40,973 bases of DNA, from assembly GCA_023229795.1 (NCBI GenBank), contig JALNYP010000033.1:1-40973 (forward strand). Reading direction: 5' to 3'. The notes beneath the pieces are model-generated. The model was given only the letters and a program-made list of their open reading frames with translations. It was not told the DNA's origin and did no database searches. Shown piece by piece: positions 26,770 through 35,172 of the stretch (its first letter is position 1; the number at the start of each line of letters is the position of its first letter). The position numbers and the translations under genes were made by a program. The stretch comes from Syntrophobacterales bacterium. GTDB taxonomy: Bacteria; Desulfobacterota; Desulfobaccia; Desulfobaccales; 0-14-0-80-60-11.

Positions 26770-26930
26770 TACAGGCAGGTCTTCTGACTTCCGGATCTTT
26801 CTAATCCCTGCGCCTTCCCGTCCTTTTGGCAAAGGACAGTGGCTGGTTGCAGGTTTCGTCCCCGGTTACAGCGGCGGGACCGCGCCGGTCTTGCACCGGC
26901 TTCCCTTTTAAGCCCTCATGGGCGCCTGTA
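26770..26930 (-). promoter_or_regulatory. Cobalamin riboswitch 2
   Basis: P1 arms TACAGGC (26930-26924 with 26776-26770), GGGAAGCCGGTGCAAGACCGG, GGTCCCGCCGCTGTAA, GCCACTG, GGGAAGGCGCAGG and GAAGACCTGCC are all present. CCCAACG...TTGGGG follows as the P13-type hairpin. It controls the 104-residue gene and receptor 1. Confidence 0.97.
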
Positions 26931-26948
26931 TGCTAAATGTTGCGGCCG

Positions 26949-26976
26949 ATTATAAGCTCTCCTTTTATCCTGTCAA
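26949..26976 (-). promoter_or_regulatory. Consensus promoter of cobalamin riboswitch 2 transcript
   Basis: Perfect TTGACA (26976-26971) and TATAAT (26954-26949) with a 16-base spacer. It lies just after the BchI/D stop codon, so this unit can be expressed apart from the operon upstream. Confidence 0.85.
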
Positions 26977-26983
26977 GGTTAAA

Positions 26984-28963
26984 TCAGGCAGGACTGAATT
27001 TTATCAGGTCCGCAACCCGGGCCACCACCTCCGGGGCTCGCAGTTCCTGGATCTTATAGTACTTTGCCCCCAGCTTTTCGGCCAGCTCCGGCAGGCAGCT
27101 CAGGTTCAAGAACCCCGCCTCGGTGTCCAGGACCAATGAGGTGATCTTTAAATCCTTGAGTTGGGCGGCCAGCTCTTTGGCCTCTTCTACCGCCGACCCT
27201 CCGCCCAGGCTAATATTGGCCTTGCCATCGGATATCAACACCAACAGGAAGGCGTCTTGAGGATGCCGGGCCTTCTGCTTCTGAAGAATTTCCTCGGCCA
27301 ATTGCAGAGCCTGGGGCAGAGGGGTTTTGCCGCCGGTGGGGAGTTCTTCCAGACATTTCTGGGCTTGCTCGACGCTATGGGTAAAGGGCAAGGCCAGGTG
27401 GGCGTCCTGGCCCCGGAAAGCCACCAGCCCTACCTCCTCCCGCTTCTGGTAGGCATCCAGGAGCAGCGAGAGGATGGCGCCCTTGGTTTCCACCATCCGC
27501 TGATTGGCCCCCATGGAGCCGCTGGCGTCCACCACGAACAGGATATGATGGCCGATGCGCTTTTCCCGCACCTTATGGCGCAGGTCGGATTCCGTAATCG
27601 CGACGGCCAGGTTGCCTTTATCCCGCACGGTCTGGTAGGGGGCGGCGGCGCGCAGGGTGGCGTCCAGGGCCAGGTCCGGCGGCCCGGCCGGGCTCATGGC
27701 GGGGCGCACATAACGGCCGCTCCGGTCATTGGTCCGGGCCCGGGTGCGGCGGCCCTGGGACTCCTTGGGCAGCCGGTCGTGGGGCAGGTCCAGGGGGCGC
27801 ACCGGAAAGGGGGAACCGGCCTCAAAGCTAACTTCCCCGCTGCCCGGAGGAGGATCGGATGGGGGAGGGGGTGGAGGCTCCTCCGGGGGCGGAGAATCGT
27901 TTTGCGGGGGGGGATCATGGTGATGTTCCTGCTGGTGTTTGCGGATGCTCTCCTCCAGCTTTTCCTGATCCAAACGTTGCTCACTGAGGGGTTTACGGCG
28001 CATCCGATGCGGCAGCACCAACTCCGCGGCTTCCTGGACATCGGCTGCCGTTACTTCATGCCTGCCTTCCAGGGCCGCCAGGGTTCTGGCTACCTTGAGA
28101 ATATAGATATCCGCCCGGTGGCCGTCGACGCCTTGATCAAGGCAGATGCGGATGATCAGGCCCAAGATATCCGCCGTATGGCGCACGCGGGGCAGGCATT
28201 CCCGGGCCAGGTCGATCTCCTGGCGCAACCGTGCCTGTTCATCCCGCCAATCCCGAAAGAAGGCCGCCGGATCATCTTCGTAGGCTAACCAGCGCTGCAC
28301 CACTTCCATGCGGTCATCCGGGTCTTGCAGGCCGCTCACCTCCACACAGAGACCGAACCGGTCCAGGAGTTGGGGCCGCAGTTCCCCTTCCTCCGGGTTC
28401 ATGGTCCCCACCAGAATGAAACGGGCCGGGTGGGCGAAGGAAATCCCTTCCCGTTCCACGACATTGAGGCCCATGGCCGCGGCGTCCAGGAGGACATCCA
28501 CCAGGTGATCATCCAGCAGGTTGACCTCATCCACGTACAAAATGCCGCGATGGGCCGCAGCCAGGATGCCCGGTTCGAAATGCTTTTCGCCGGTTTTGAT
28601 CGCCTTTTCCAGATCAATGGTGCCCAGCAAGCGATCCTCCGTGGTTCCCAGGGGCAGGTCCACCACGGACATGGGCCGTTCTACCCCGGGCAGGTGTTTC
28701 TGCTGCTGCAAGTGTTTGAGGCAGGCCTGGCACATCTGCTGAGGCTGATCCGGATCGCAGTGGAAGGGACAGTCGGCCACCACCTTGATGGGGGGAAGCA
28801 GTTCGGCCAGTCCCCGGGCGGCAGTGGATTTAGCCGTGCCTTTCTCGCCGCGTATGAGCACCCCGCCTAAACGGGGATTGACGGCATTGAGGATCAAGGC
28901 CTTTTTTAAGCGTTCCTGGCCCACCAGGGCCGCAAAGGGATAGGTGGGGTGATTGTCGGTCAT
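26984..28963 (-). CDS. BchI/BchD-type chelatase AAA+ and VWA fusion
   Basis: A 659-residue fusion that powers and couples a CobN/BchH-type chelatase. The N-terminal AAA+ part has Walker A GEKGTAKS (39-46), a four-Cys cluster (65, 69, 78, 81) that probably binds zinc, and Walker B ILYVDEVNLL (141-150). An acidic/Pro-rich hinge (about 345-375) leads to a VWA domain with the MIDAS motif DASGS (479-483). The I and D functions, separate in Mg-chelatase, are joined here, as in many anaerobe and archaeal putative cobaltochelatases. Its ATG overlaps the CobN stop by four bases, so the two should form one enzyme. No CobS or CobT is present. Confidence 0.92.
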   Translation of the reverse strand: MTDNHPTYPFAALVGQERLKKALILNAVNPRLGGVLIRGEKGTAKSTAARGLAELLPPIKVVADCPFHCDPDQPQQMCQACLKHLQQQKHLPGVERPMSVVDLPLGTTEDRLLGTIDLEKAIKTGEKHFEPGILAAAHRGILYVDEVNLLDDHLVDVLLDAAAMGLNVVEREGISFAHPARFILVGTMNPEEGELRPQLLDRFGLCVEVSGLQDPDDRMEVVQRWLAYEDDPAAFFRDWRDEQARLRQEIDLARECLPRVRHTADILGLIIRICLDQGVDGHRADIYILKVARTLAALEGRHEVTAADVQEAAELVLPHRMRRKPLSEQRLDQEKLEESIRKHQQEHHHDPPPQNDSPPPEEPPPPPPSDPPPGSGEVSFEAGSPFPVRPLDLPHDRLPKESQGRRTRARTNDRSGRYVRPAMSPAGPPDLALDATLRAAAPYQTVRDKGNLAVAITESDLRHKVREKRIGHHILFVVDASGSMGANQRMVETKGAILSLLLDAYQKREEVGLVAFRGQDAHLALPFTHSVEQAQKCLEELPTGGKTPLPQALQLAEEILQKQKARHPQDAFLLVLISDGKANISLGGGSAVEEAKELAAQLKDLKITSLVLDTEAGFLNLSCLPELAEKLGAKYYKIQELRAPEVVARVADLIKFSPA

Positions 28964-31900
28964 TTCTTACCTCCTTGGGACAGAAAGGCGAGGGTTTTTT
29001 GCATGGCTGCTTTCCAGGACTCGACCTCGGACGCGGTGACGATATCCACCGCTCCGCCCTGGAAATTGCTGCCCGCGGCCTCACCCATATCTTCTTCCAG
29101 CCAACCTTCAATCTCTAAGTAAATCTGTTTCAGTTCCGCCAGGACCTCCGGGTCGGCCTCCCAGAGGCCCCGCTGCTCCGCCTCCAACAGGCGGCGGGCG
29201 ATTTCCTCCAAGGCCCAGGGATTTTCCTGGCGGAAAAACTCCCGGTTGTCGTCATCCAGGACAAAGGTGCGGGTAATATCATCGAAGATCCAGTCGTCCA
29301 CTTCCTGGGTGGTGGCCTCCCAGCCATAGACCCGACCGATGCGCTTGCTGATCTCCCCGGCGCCTTTATAGCCGTGATTTTTCATGCCGTCGATCCACTT
29401 GGGGTTGAGCACCTTGGCCCGGGCCACCCGGCGGATTTCATCGGCCAGGTCCCGCACGGTCACCCGCTCGGGGGAGCGGGTATCGCCATAATAGGTCTTG
29501 ACCGGCTGCCCGGAGAGATGCCGGGCCGCGGCCGTCAGACCGCCATGGGTCCCGAAATAGCCGCAGCAGCCGAACAGATCGTATTCATCCGTGACGGCCT
29601 TGTTATACGTCACCCTGGCGGTGCTTAAGCTATGGGCCAGGGCCTGGGCCGCCGGTTCTCCGAACACCCCCTTGCCATAGGCATAGCCATTCCAATAGAG
29701 AAAAACCTGGGCCAGGTCCGCTTCATCCTTCCAGGCGGAGGCATAAACCGCCAGTTGGGTCCCGGCCGAATAGGTGCCGGGTTGGCTGGCAAAGACGCGA
29801 TAGGTCGCCTGGCGCCAGGCGGTGGGATCGCCGGGGTCCTGGTCTAATTTCGCCATTAATTCAAGACTGTGGCGCCGCAGAAAATTGTGCTCGACCTCTT
29901 CCGGCAAGGAGGCTACCGCCTGAATGGCCTCATCCACCAACTCGATACAATTGGAGAAATTATCCCGAGTGATCCCGGAGACCCGGATGGTGACATCAAT
30001 GCGCGGCCGGCCCAACTCCGGCAAAGGAATGATTTCAAAACCCTGCACCCGGCCGTTGCTTTGCCAAACCGGACGCACTCCGATGAGGTACATGATCTGG
30101 GCCATGCCTTCACCGTCGGCCCACATGATGTCGTTGGCCATCCAAAAGAGGGCGACATTTTCCGGGTACTCCCCGTTTTCGGTGCGATATTTCTGGACAA
30201 TCGCTTCGGCCAACCGTTTCCCCACCTCCCAGGCCCCCCGGCTGGGCACCCGCTGGGGGTCCAAAGAATAGAAGTTGCGGCCGGTGGGCAGGACATCATC
30301 CCGGCCCCGGGTAATCAACCCGGAGGGGCCGGGAGGAATAAAGCCGCCGGCCAAGCCGTTCAGCAAAGACTCTATTTCCCGGGAATCTTCCAGACGGCGT
30401 TGGAGGTCACGCAAACGCCCCTCAAAATACTCGATGTCCGCCAGGCTGTCCTCATCCCGCGGCCCGGCACAGCTGGTTTGGATGATCTTGGCCAAGGACT
30501 GGTCCAGGTCGGCGAGCCAGCGATTGATGATGGTGCGCCCGGCCTGATCCACGGCCTCCTGGGCCCGGCCGGTTTCATCGTCATCCAGAGAAACCCCGGC
30601 CAAACGGCTTAATAATCGGCTCCAGGAAGGCCCGCCGCTCACGGGAAAGCGGATGATGGCCTGGAGGAAATCCGCCCGCCGCTCCCCCTGGGGCAACTGG
30701 CCGAAGATGTGCATGCCGTCCGGGATTTGGGTATTACGGATCAGGGACAGGCCATCATGGATACGGTGCACCACCTGGTCAAAGGACAGCTCCGGGGAGA
30801 GGGAGATTTGCTGGCTGAGATGGCTCTTCTCCAGGGACTCCAGAATGAGATGTTCCATCACGTGCGCTCGGCCCGGCTCGACGCTTTTCAGCCGCTCATA
30901 TTCCGCCAGCAAGCGATCCAACTCGCCCATTTCGTCGTAGAGGCCGGCGGCGGTCATCACCGTTTGCATATGATCCACCAGGACGGCATAACTGCGGCGC
31001 TTGGCAATGGTGCCCTCCGGCGGGTTGTCGGCGTTGTAGATATACAGATGCGGCAGATGACCCAAAGCGACGTCCGGGCAGCAGCCTCTCGACAGCCCGG
31101 TGGACTTACCGGGGAGGAACTCCAGAGTGCCGTGGGTGCCCACATGCAGGACGACATCCGCCCCGAATTCCTTATCGAGATAATGATAGGTGGCGATATA
31201 CTGGTGCGGCGGGGGGACATCAGGATCATGGAGAATCTTGCAGACCCGGCCATCGCAGCGGGCCCCGGCGCAGCCCCGCTTGGGCTGGACGCAGACCACG
31301 GCGTTGCCGAAAGCGACCCCGGTAATCACTATCTGCCCCTGGGAGACCATGGCGGCGGGGATACCGTTCTGCTCCCGGCCGGGCGGTTCCCCCCAGGCTT
31401 CTGCCAGCCGCTGTTGCAGGGCCGGAGGAAATTCGCCGAACCAGCGGCGGTAGGTATCCTCCGATACCCGGGCCAGGGCGCCCCCCTTGGCGATGATCTC
31501 CTCCACCGTGGTCCAGCGGAATTCACTGATGGCCTTGCGGCCCATGATGGTGTCGATCAGCTCTTTGCCGTCCGCCGGCGGATTTTCTATCCCATAGCCG
31601 GCCTGCTCCAGGGTTTTCAGGAGGCGGGCCACGCTCTCCAGGGTATCCAGGTGCGCCCCCGCTCCCACCGTGGCTTCCACCGAGGCGCAGGCGTTATTGT
31701 GCAAGATGATGGCGATCTTGCGCGCGGCCGGAGGTTTGGCTTGCAGGCGGAGCCAGCGGGCCACCCGGTCGGCCAGACGTTCGGCCCGATCGGGAATGGG
31801 CAGGCGACCGGCGATCAGGTCTGCCTCCACCTCCGTTTGGGACATACCGGCCGCTACCAGCAATGGTTCAATGACCCCCTCGAATTCCGGCAGCGCCAGG

Positions 31901-32835
31901 CTCCAGCCGATTTCCATCCCCAAGCCCTGGGGGTCGGCTTCCCATTCCGCCGCGGTTTTGTAGTAGGAGGTCAATGGCTGGATCAAGGGGATATTGAGCC
32001 GGGCCAGCACTGCCTGGCTAGTTTGGGCCGTGCCGCCCTCGCTGACGGTCCCCTTTTGGCTCCCGAGAAAGAAGGCGGTCAGTTTAATCAGGGCGGCTAT
32101 CCGGGGGCGGCCTTGAGAATCAAAATAATAATCCTGAATAATTTCCAGCCCGCCCCGAGTCCCTAAGCCTTCATCCTTAAGGGAATAATAGAAGACCGGG
32201 ATCACTCCTATCCCGCGGCTCTCCAGGGCCTGGATGAGGAAATCGTCCAATTCCAGGTTACCCGCGGCCCAATCATGCCGGGAAAACATGATCCCGACCA
32301 TCGTCTCGGCAGGGAGCCCCTGGCGCCGGTACCAGTCGAGATAGTCGGCCGCTTCGGTAAAAAACTGCCCGGCCCGGGGGTGATAGAGCCCTTCCCAGGG
32401 CAGGTCCTCAGGGGGCAAGACCGCGAGGTCCAGGTGCAGCACTTCCTTACCGACATAGTTCAGCAGGCGGCACAAATTTTCTAAGCCGTTGCGGATGATA
32501 TATTGATAAGCGTTGGCCGCCACTTCCAGGGGCACCGTAGAAGGCCGCCACAGGGATGGATCGGAGCCGGTGGTGATCAGCGGTATCCGGGAGGACAGAT
32601 CTTTCAGGCGACTTTCTATCTGCTCCCAAAAGGCATCCGGGGTGCGATACAGCAGGATAAAATCCGCCGACTCCATGGCGTCGAGAACCTGGGCCAGCTT
32701 TTCGGGATTTTCCCCTACGGTGCGATGGGAATAAACCTTGAGATCCAACCAGGGGCAATCCCGGGCGGCCTGGTTGAGCAGGGGCACATAGGCGTTCCAC
32801 ATAACGGCCACACCTTTAATCGGTGTCGTGGTCAT
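28960..32835 (-). CDS. cobN: Cytosolic CobN-type cobaltochelatase large subunit
   Basis: A 1291-residue CobN/BchH-family protein without signal peptide or membrane helix, so cytoplasmic. The core shows PPPHQYIATYHYL (about 541-553) and HVGTHGTLEFLPGK (564-577), the tetrapyrrole-site signature. Just before it lies a Cys cluster (C515, C522, C527, C532 in VCVQPKRGCAGARCDGRVCK), as in archaeal/anaerobe-type CobN and absent from the exported paralogue in this window. The expected reaction is ATP-driven cobalt insertion into, or conceivably removal from, a corrinoid ring with the BchI/D fusion downstream. It starts at an ATGA overlap with the ABC-2 permease. Anaerobes normally insert cobalt with CbiK/CbiX, so a salvage or remodelling role is plausible; that is inference. 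Confidence 0.93.
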   Translation of the reverse strand: MTTTPIKGVAVMWNAYVPLLNQAARDCPWLDLKVYSHRTVGENPEKLAQVLDAMESADFILLYRTPDAFWEQIESRLKDLSSRIPLITTGSDPSLWRPSTVPLEVAANAYQYIIRNGLENLCRLLNYVGKEVLHLDLAVLPPEDLPWEGLYHPRAGQFFTEAADYLDWYRRQGLPAETMVGIMFSRHDWAAGNLELDDFLIQALESRGIGVIPVFYYSLKDEGLGTRGGLEIIQDYYFDSQGRPRIAALIKLTAFFLGSQKGTVSEGGTAQTSQAVLARLNIPLIQPLTSYYKTAAEWEADPQGLGMEIGWSLALPEFEGVIEPLLVAAGMSQTEVEADLIAGRLPIPDRAERLADRVARWLRLQAKPPAARKIAIILHNNACASVEATVGAGAHLDTLESVARLLKTLEQAGYGIENPPADGKELIDTIMGRKAISEFRWTTVEEIIAKGGALARVSEDTYRRWFGEFPPALQQRLAEAWGEPPGREQNGIPAAMVSQGQIVITGVAFGNAVVCVQPKRGCAGARCDGRVCKILHDPDVPPPHQYIATYHYLDKEFGADVVLHVGTHGTLEFLPGKSTGLSRGCCPDVALGHLPHLYIYNADNPPEGTIAKRRSYAVLVDHMQTVMTAAGLYDEMGELDRLLAEYERLKSVEPGRAHVMEHLILESLEKSHLSQQISLSPELSFDQVVHRIHDGLSLIRNTQIPDGMHIFGQLPQGERRADFLQAIIRFPVSGGPSWSRLLSRLAGVSLDDDETGRAQEAVDQAGRTIINRWLADLDQSLAKIIQTSCAGPRDEDSLADIEYFEGRLRDLQRRLEDSREIESLLNGLAGGFIPPGPSGLITRGRDDVLPTGRNFYSLDPQRVPSRGAWEVGKRLAEAIVQKYRTENGEYPENVALFWMANDIMWADGEGMAQIMYLIGVRPVWQSNGRVQGFEIIPLPELGRPRIDVTIRVSGITRDNFSNCIELVDEAIQAVASLPEEVEHNFLRRHSLELMAKLDQDPGDPTAWRQATYRVFASQPGTYSAGTQLAVYASAWKDEADLAQVFLYWNGYAYGKGVFGEPAAQALAHSLSTARVTYNKAVTDEYDLFGCCGYFGTHGGLTAAARHLSGQPVKTYYGDTRSPERVTVRDLADEIRRVARAKVLNPKWIDGMKNHGYKGAGEISKRIGRVYGWEATTQEVDDWIFDDITRTFVLDDDNREFFRQENPWALEEIARRLLEAEQRGLWEADPEVLAELKQIYLEIEGWLEEDMGEAAGSNFQGGAVDIVTASEVESWKAAMQKTLAFLSQGGKK

Positions 32836-33569
32836 TCGCTATACCTCCGTACGATGATGATCCCTAAAGCAATACAGCCCAGCACATATACCGTCAGCAC
32901 CGTCAGCGAGCCTAAGCCTGCCAGGGTCCAGGCGGGAAAGCGCAGGAGGTGATTGGTATGGGTCAAGGGCAGGCAGTTGATGATCCCCCGGACCAGCCAG
33001 GGCATTTCATTCACCGGAAAAAAGGTGCCGCAGAAAAAGGCCATGGGCATGATCAGGAAGTTGGTGAAGGTGGCGGTATCTTCATGAGATCGGGACCGCA
33101 GGCCCACGATTACTCCCATGGCGGCAAATAAGGCGCAGTTCAAGATTAAGGCGAGGATAAACATCAGGTTGAGCTGCAAGTGGCTGCCTAAGAGCAAACC
33201 CAGCCCCAAGAGGATCAGGGAGGCGAACAGGCCCCGAGCCAATCCGGCCAGTAATTCTCCCACCACAATGGCCGTCGCGGTCACCGGGGCCTGGACAAAG
33301 ACTTGGAAGGTACGGAAATGCAAGCGACCCACCGTCAGGCCGTTAGCCACCCAGGTATAGGCATTAGTCATGGAACTCATGGCAATGAGACCGGGCAGCA
33401 GGTAGTCCAGATAGGAAGTTCCCGGGATGGTGACCCGTTTCCCCAACCCCAGCCCGAAGGCCACGAGATAGAGCAGGGGCGCGAACAGAGCCGACACCAC
33501 ATAGCCCAGGCGGAGCAAGCGGCGTTGAAAGAGCAGGATTTCCCGGTAAAAAATGGGGAACCAGTTCAT
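32832..33569 (-). CDS. ABC-2 type permease (DrrB-like)
   Basis: A 245-residue membrane protein with six predicted helices and the ABC-2 pattern (PGLIAMSSMTNAYTWV after the first helix, FFPVNEMPWLVRGIINCLPL near the end). It partners with the ATPase encoded just before it (ATGA overlap) and overlaps cobN by four bases. Such pairs usually export or flip small molecules, lipids or haem-like compounds. Why one sits between BtuD and CobN is not known. Confidence 0.87.
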   Translation of the reverse strand: MNWFPIFYREILLFQRRLLRLGYVVSALFAPLLYLVAFGLGLGKRVTIPGTSYLDYLLPGLIAMSSMTNAYTWVANGLTVGRLHFRTFQVFVQAPVTATAIVVGELLAGLARGLFASLILLGLGLLLGSHLQLNLMFILALILNCALFAAMGVIVGLRSRSHEDTATFTNFLIMPMAFFCGTFFPVNEMPWLVRGIINCLPLTHTNHLLRFPAWTLAGLGSLTVLTVYVLGCIALGIIIVRRYSE

Positions 33570-34408
33570 TGGGTCAGCCTTTCCCCGGTTAGCTGGATAA
33601 AGACATCTTCCAGGTTGACCTGCCGGATGATGACCTCACAATTTTCCGTCTGGGCGCAGGAGTAGGCCGCGGTTTTATCCTTTGCCAGGTGATACTCCCG
33701 TTTGCCGTTATGGGTGGATTCCACCACGTAGCCGCCCAGGCGGGCCACCAGGGTCGCAGGGGTATCCAGGGAGATGAGGCGCCCCCGGTTCAAGATGCCC
33801 ACCCGGTCGCACAACATCTCGGCCTCTTCAATGTAATGGGTAGTGAGAACAATGGTGATCCCTTCCAGCTTGAGTTGCCGAATCAGACTCCATAATTGCC
33901 GCCGGACTTGAGGGTCCAAGCCCACGGTGGGCTCATCTAAAAACAACACTTGCGGCCGGGAGATGAGGGCCCGGAGGATCAAGAGCCGTCGCTGCATGCC
34001 CCCGGAGAACCCTTTCACTAAATGATGGGCCCGCCCGCTCAGGTCGCCGAAGTCCAAAAGCTCCTGGATTCTTTTTTTCAGACCGGAAACCCGGTAGAGG
34101 CGCCCATAAATCCAAAGGTTTTCATAGGCGGTCAGTTCCTTGTCCAGATTGATTTCCTGGGGACAGACCCCCAGGAGTCCCTTGACCTGGAGCGGTTGGC
34201 GCACCACATCAAAGTCTTGGATCCGGGCCGTGCCCCGGGTGGGCCGGGCCAGGGTGGTCAAAATCTTGATGGTGGTGGTTTTGCCGGCCCCGTTGGGTCC
34301 CAATAAGCCGAAGATTTCACCCCGGGGGATCTGCAGAGATAAACCCTCCAGGGCCACTAGGTCCTGGTACTCCTTGCCGAGATTGTCGGTGACGATCATC
34401 TTATTCAT
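33566..34408 (-). CDS. ABC-2 exporter ATP-binding protein (DrrA-like)
   Basis: A 280-residue ATPase with Walker A GPNGAGKTT (about 38-46), signature FSGGMQRR, Walker B VLFLDEPTVGLDPQ and an H-loop TTHYIEEAE, the drug/NodI/CcmA-type layout. About 60 residues follow the core, including a Cys pair (SCAQTENC) not typical of the family. It overlaps the BtuD-like gene (ATGA) and its permease (ATGA). Confidence 0.88.
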   Translation of the reverse strand: MNKMIVTDNLGKEYQDLVALEGLSLQIPRGEIFGLLGPNGAGKTTTIKILTTLARPTRGTARIQDFDVVRQPLQVKGLLGVCPQEINLDKELTAYENLWIYGRLYRVSGLKKRIQELLDFGDLSGRAHHLVKGFSGGMQRRLLILRALISRPQVLFLDEPTVGLDPQVRRQLWSLIRQLKLEGITIVLTTHYIEEAEMLCDRVGILNRGRLISLDTPATLVARLGGYVVESTHNGKREYHLAKDKTAAYSCAQTENCEVIIRQVNLEDVFIQLTGERLTQ

Positions 34409-35172
34409 GGCAGTTTGGGGTACAAGAGCCGCTGCTCGCCCTGGCAGAGCATGCCGACTTCCAGCCCGTAGAGATCGGCCATGGTTTCCGGGCTGATCAC
34501 TGCCGCCGGCTTGCCATGAGCCACTATCCGTCCTGAGGCCAGCAGAATCACGTGATCGGCGAAGATCAGGGCCAGGTTGGGGTCATGCAGGGTGAGCAAC
34601 ACCGTGAGCCCCCGCTGATGGGCCAACTCCCGGATCAATTGCAGGATCATGACCTGATTCCTGAAGTCCAGGTGGTTAGTGGGTTCATCCAAAAGCAATA
34701 CCAGGGGCTCCTGGGCCAGGCAGCGCCCCAGCAAGGCCAGTTGCCGCTCGCCGCCGCTGATGCGGGTATACGGCTTGCCCGCCAAATGTTTGATTCCCAG
34801 GAGTTCGATAATCTCCGTTACCACTTCGCGATCCCGGGCCCCCGGCTGGGACCAGAACCCCACCCGGGAGAGCCGGCCCAAGAGCATCACCTCCCGGACA
34901 GTGTAAGGGAAAACCGGGTGATGTTCCTGGGGCACAATCGCCAGCACCCGGGCCAGTGCCCGGGTCTTGAGCTCGGCGAGGGGCTGGTCGGCCAGCACGA
35001 TCCGGCCCTCCTGAGGAGTGATCTGGGCGCTGAGGCTCAAGAGGAGGGTGGTCTTTCCCGAGCCGTTGGGCCCCAGGAGGACCGTGACTTCCCCCGGCCG
35101 CGCCTTAAGGCTTACCTGGTGGAGAATGAGCTGGCCGTTGAGCTGGACGCTGAGATCGTTGACGGTAATCAT
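34405..35172 (-). CDS. btuD: FecE/BtuD-type ABC importer ATPase
   Basis: The real start is the ATG at 35172, overlapping the permease stop as ATGA; a longer in-frame reading to 35538 is noise from the permease gene. The 255-residue product has Walker A GPNGSGKTT (about 34-42), signature ISGGERQ, Walker B LVLLLDEPTNHLD and H-loop LTLHDPNLA, as in iron-siderophore/cobalamin importers. With the adjacent permease and binding protein it forms a type II importer. The gene symbol rests on family and context; siderophore or haem specificity cannot be excluded from the sequence alone. Confidence 0.86.
   Translation of the reverse strand: MITVNDLSVQLNGQLILHQVSLKARPGEVTVLLGPNGSGKTTLLLSLSAQITPQEGRIVLADQPLAELKTRALARVLAIVPQEHHPVFPYTVREVMLLGRLSRVGFWSQPGARDREVVTEIIELLGIKHLAGKPYTRISGGERQLALLGRCLAQEPLVLLLDEPTNHLDFRNQVMILQLIRELAHQRGLTVLLTLHDPNLALIFADHVILLASGRIVAHGKPAAVISPETMADLYGLEVGMLCQGEQRLLYPKLP

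Noticed and set aside
27161..28288. 375-codon open frame on the plus strand
   Set aside because: Antisense to the BchI/D fusion, which has all expected motifs; this frame has none.
30709..32166. 485-codon open frame on the plus strand
   Set aside because: Entirely antisense to cobN in a GC-rich region; composition is Gly/Arg/Gln-rich with no family resemblance, and the cobN frame is clearly the real one.
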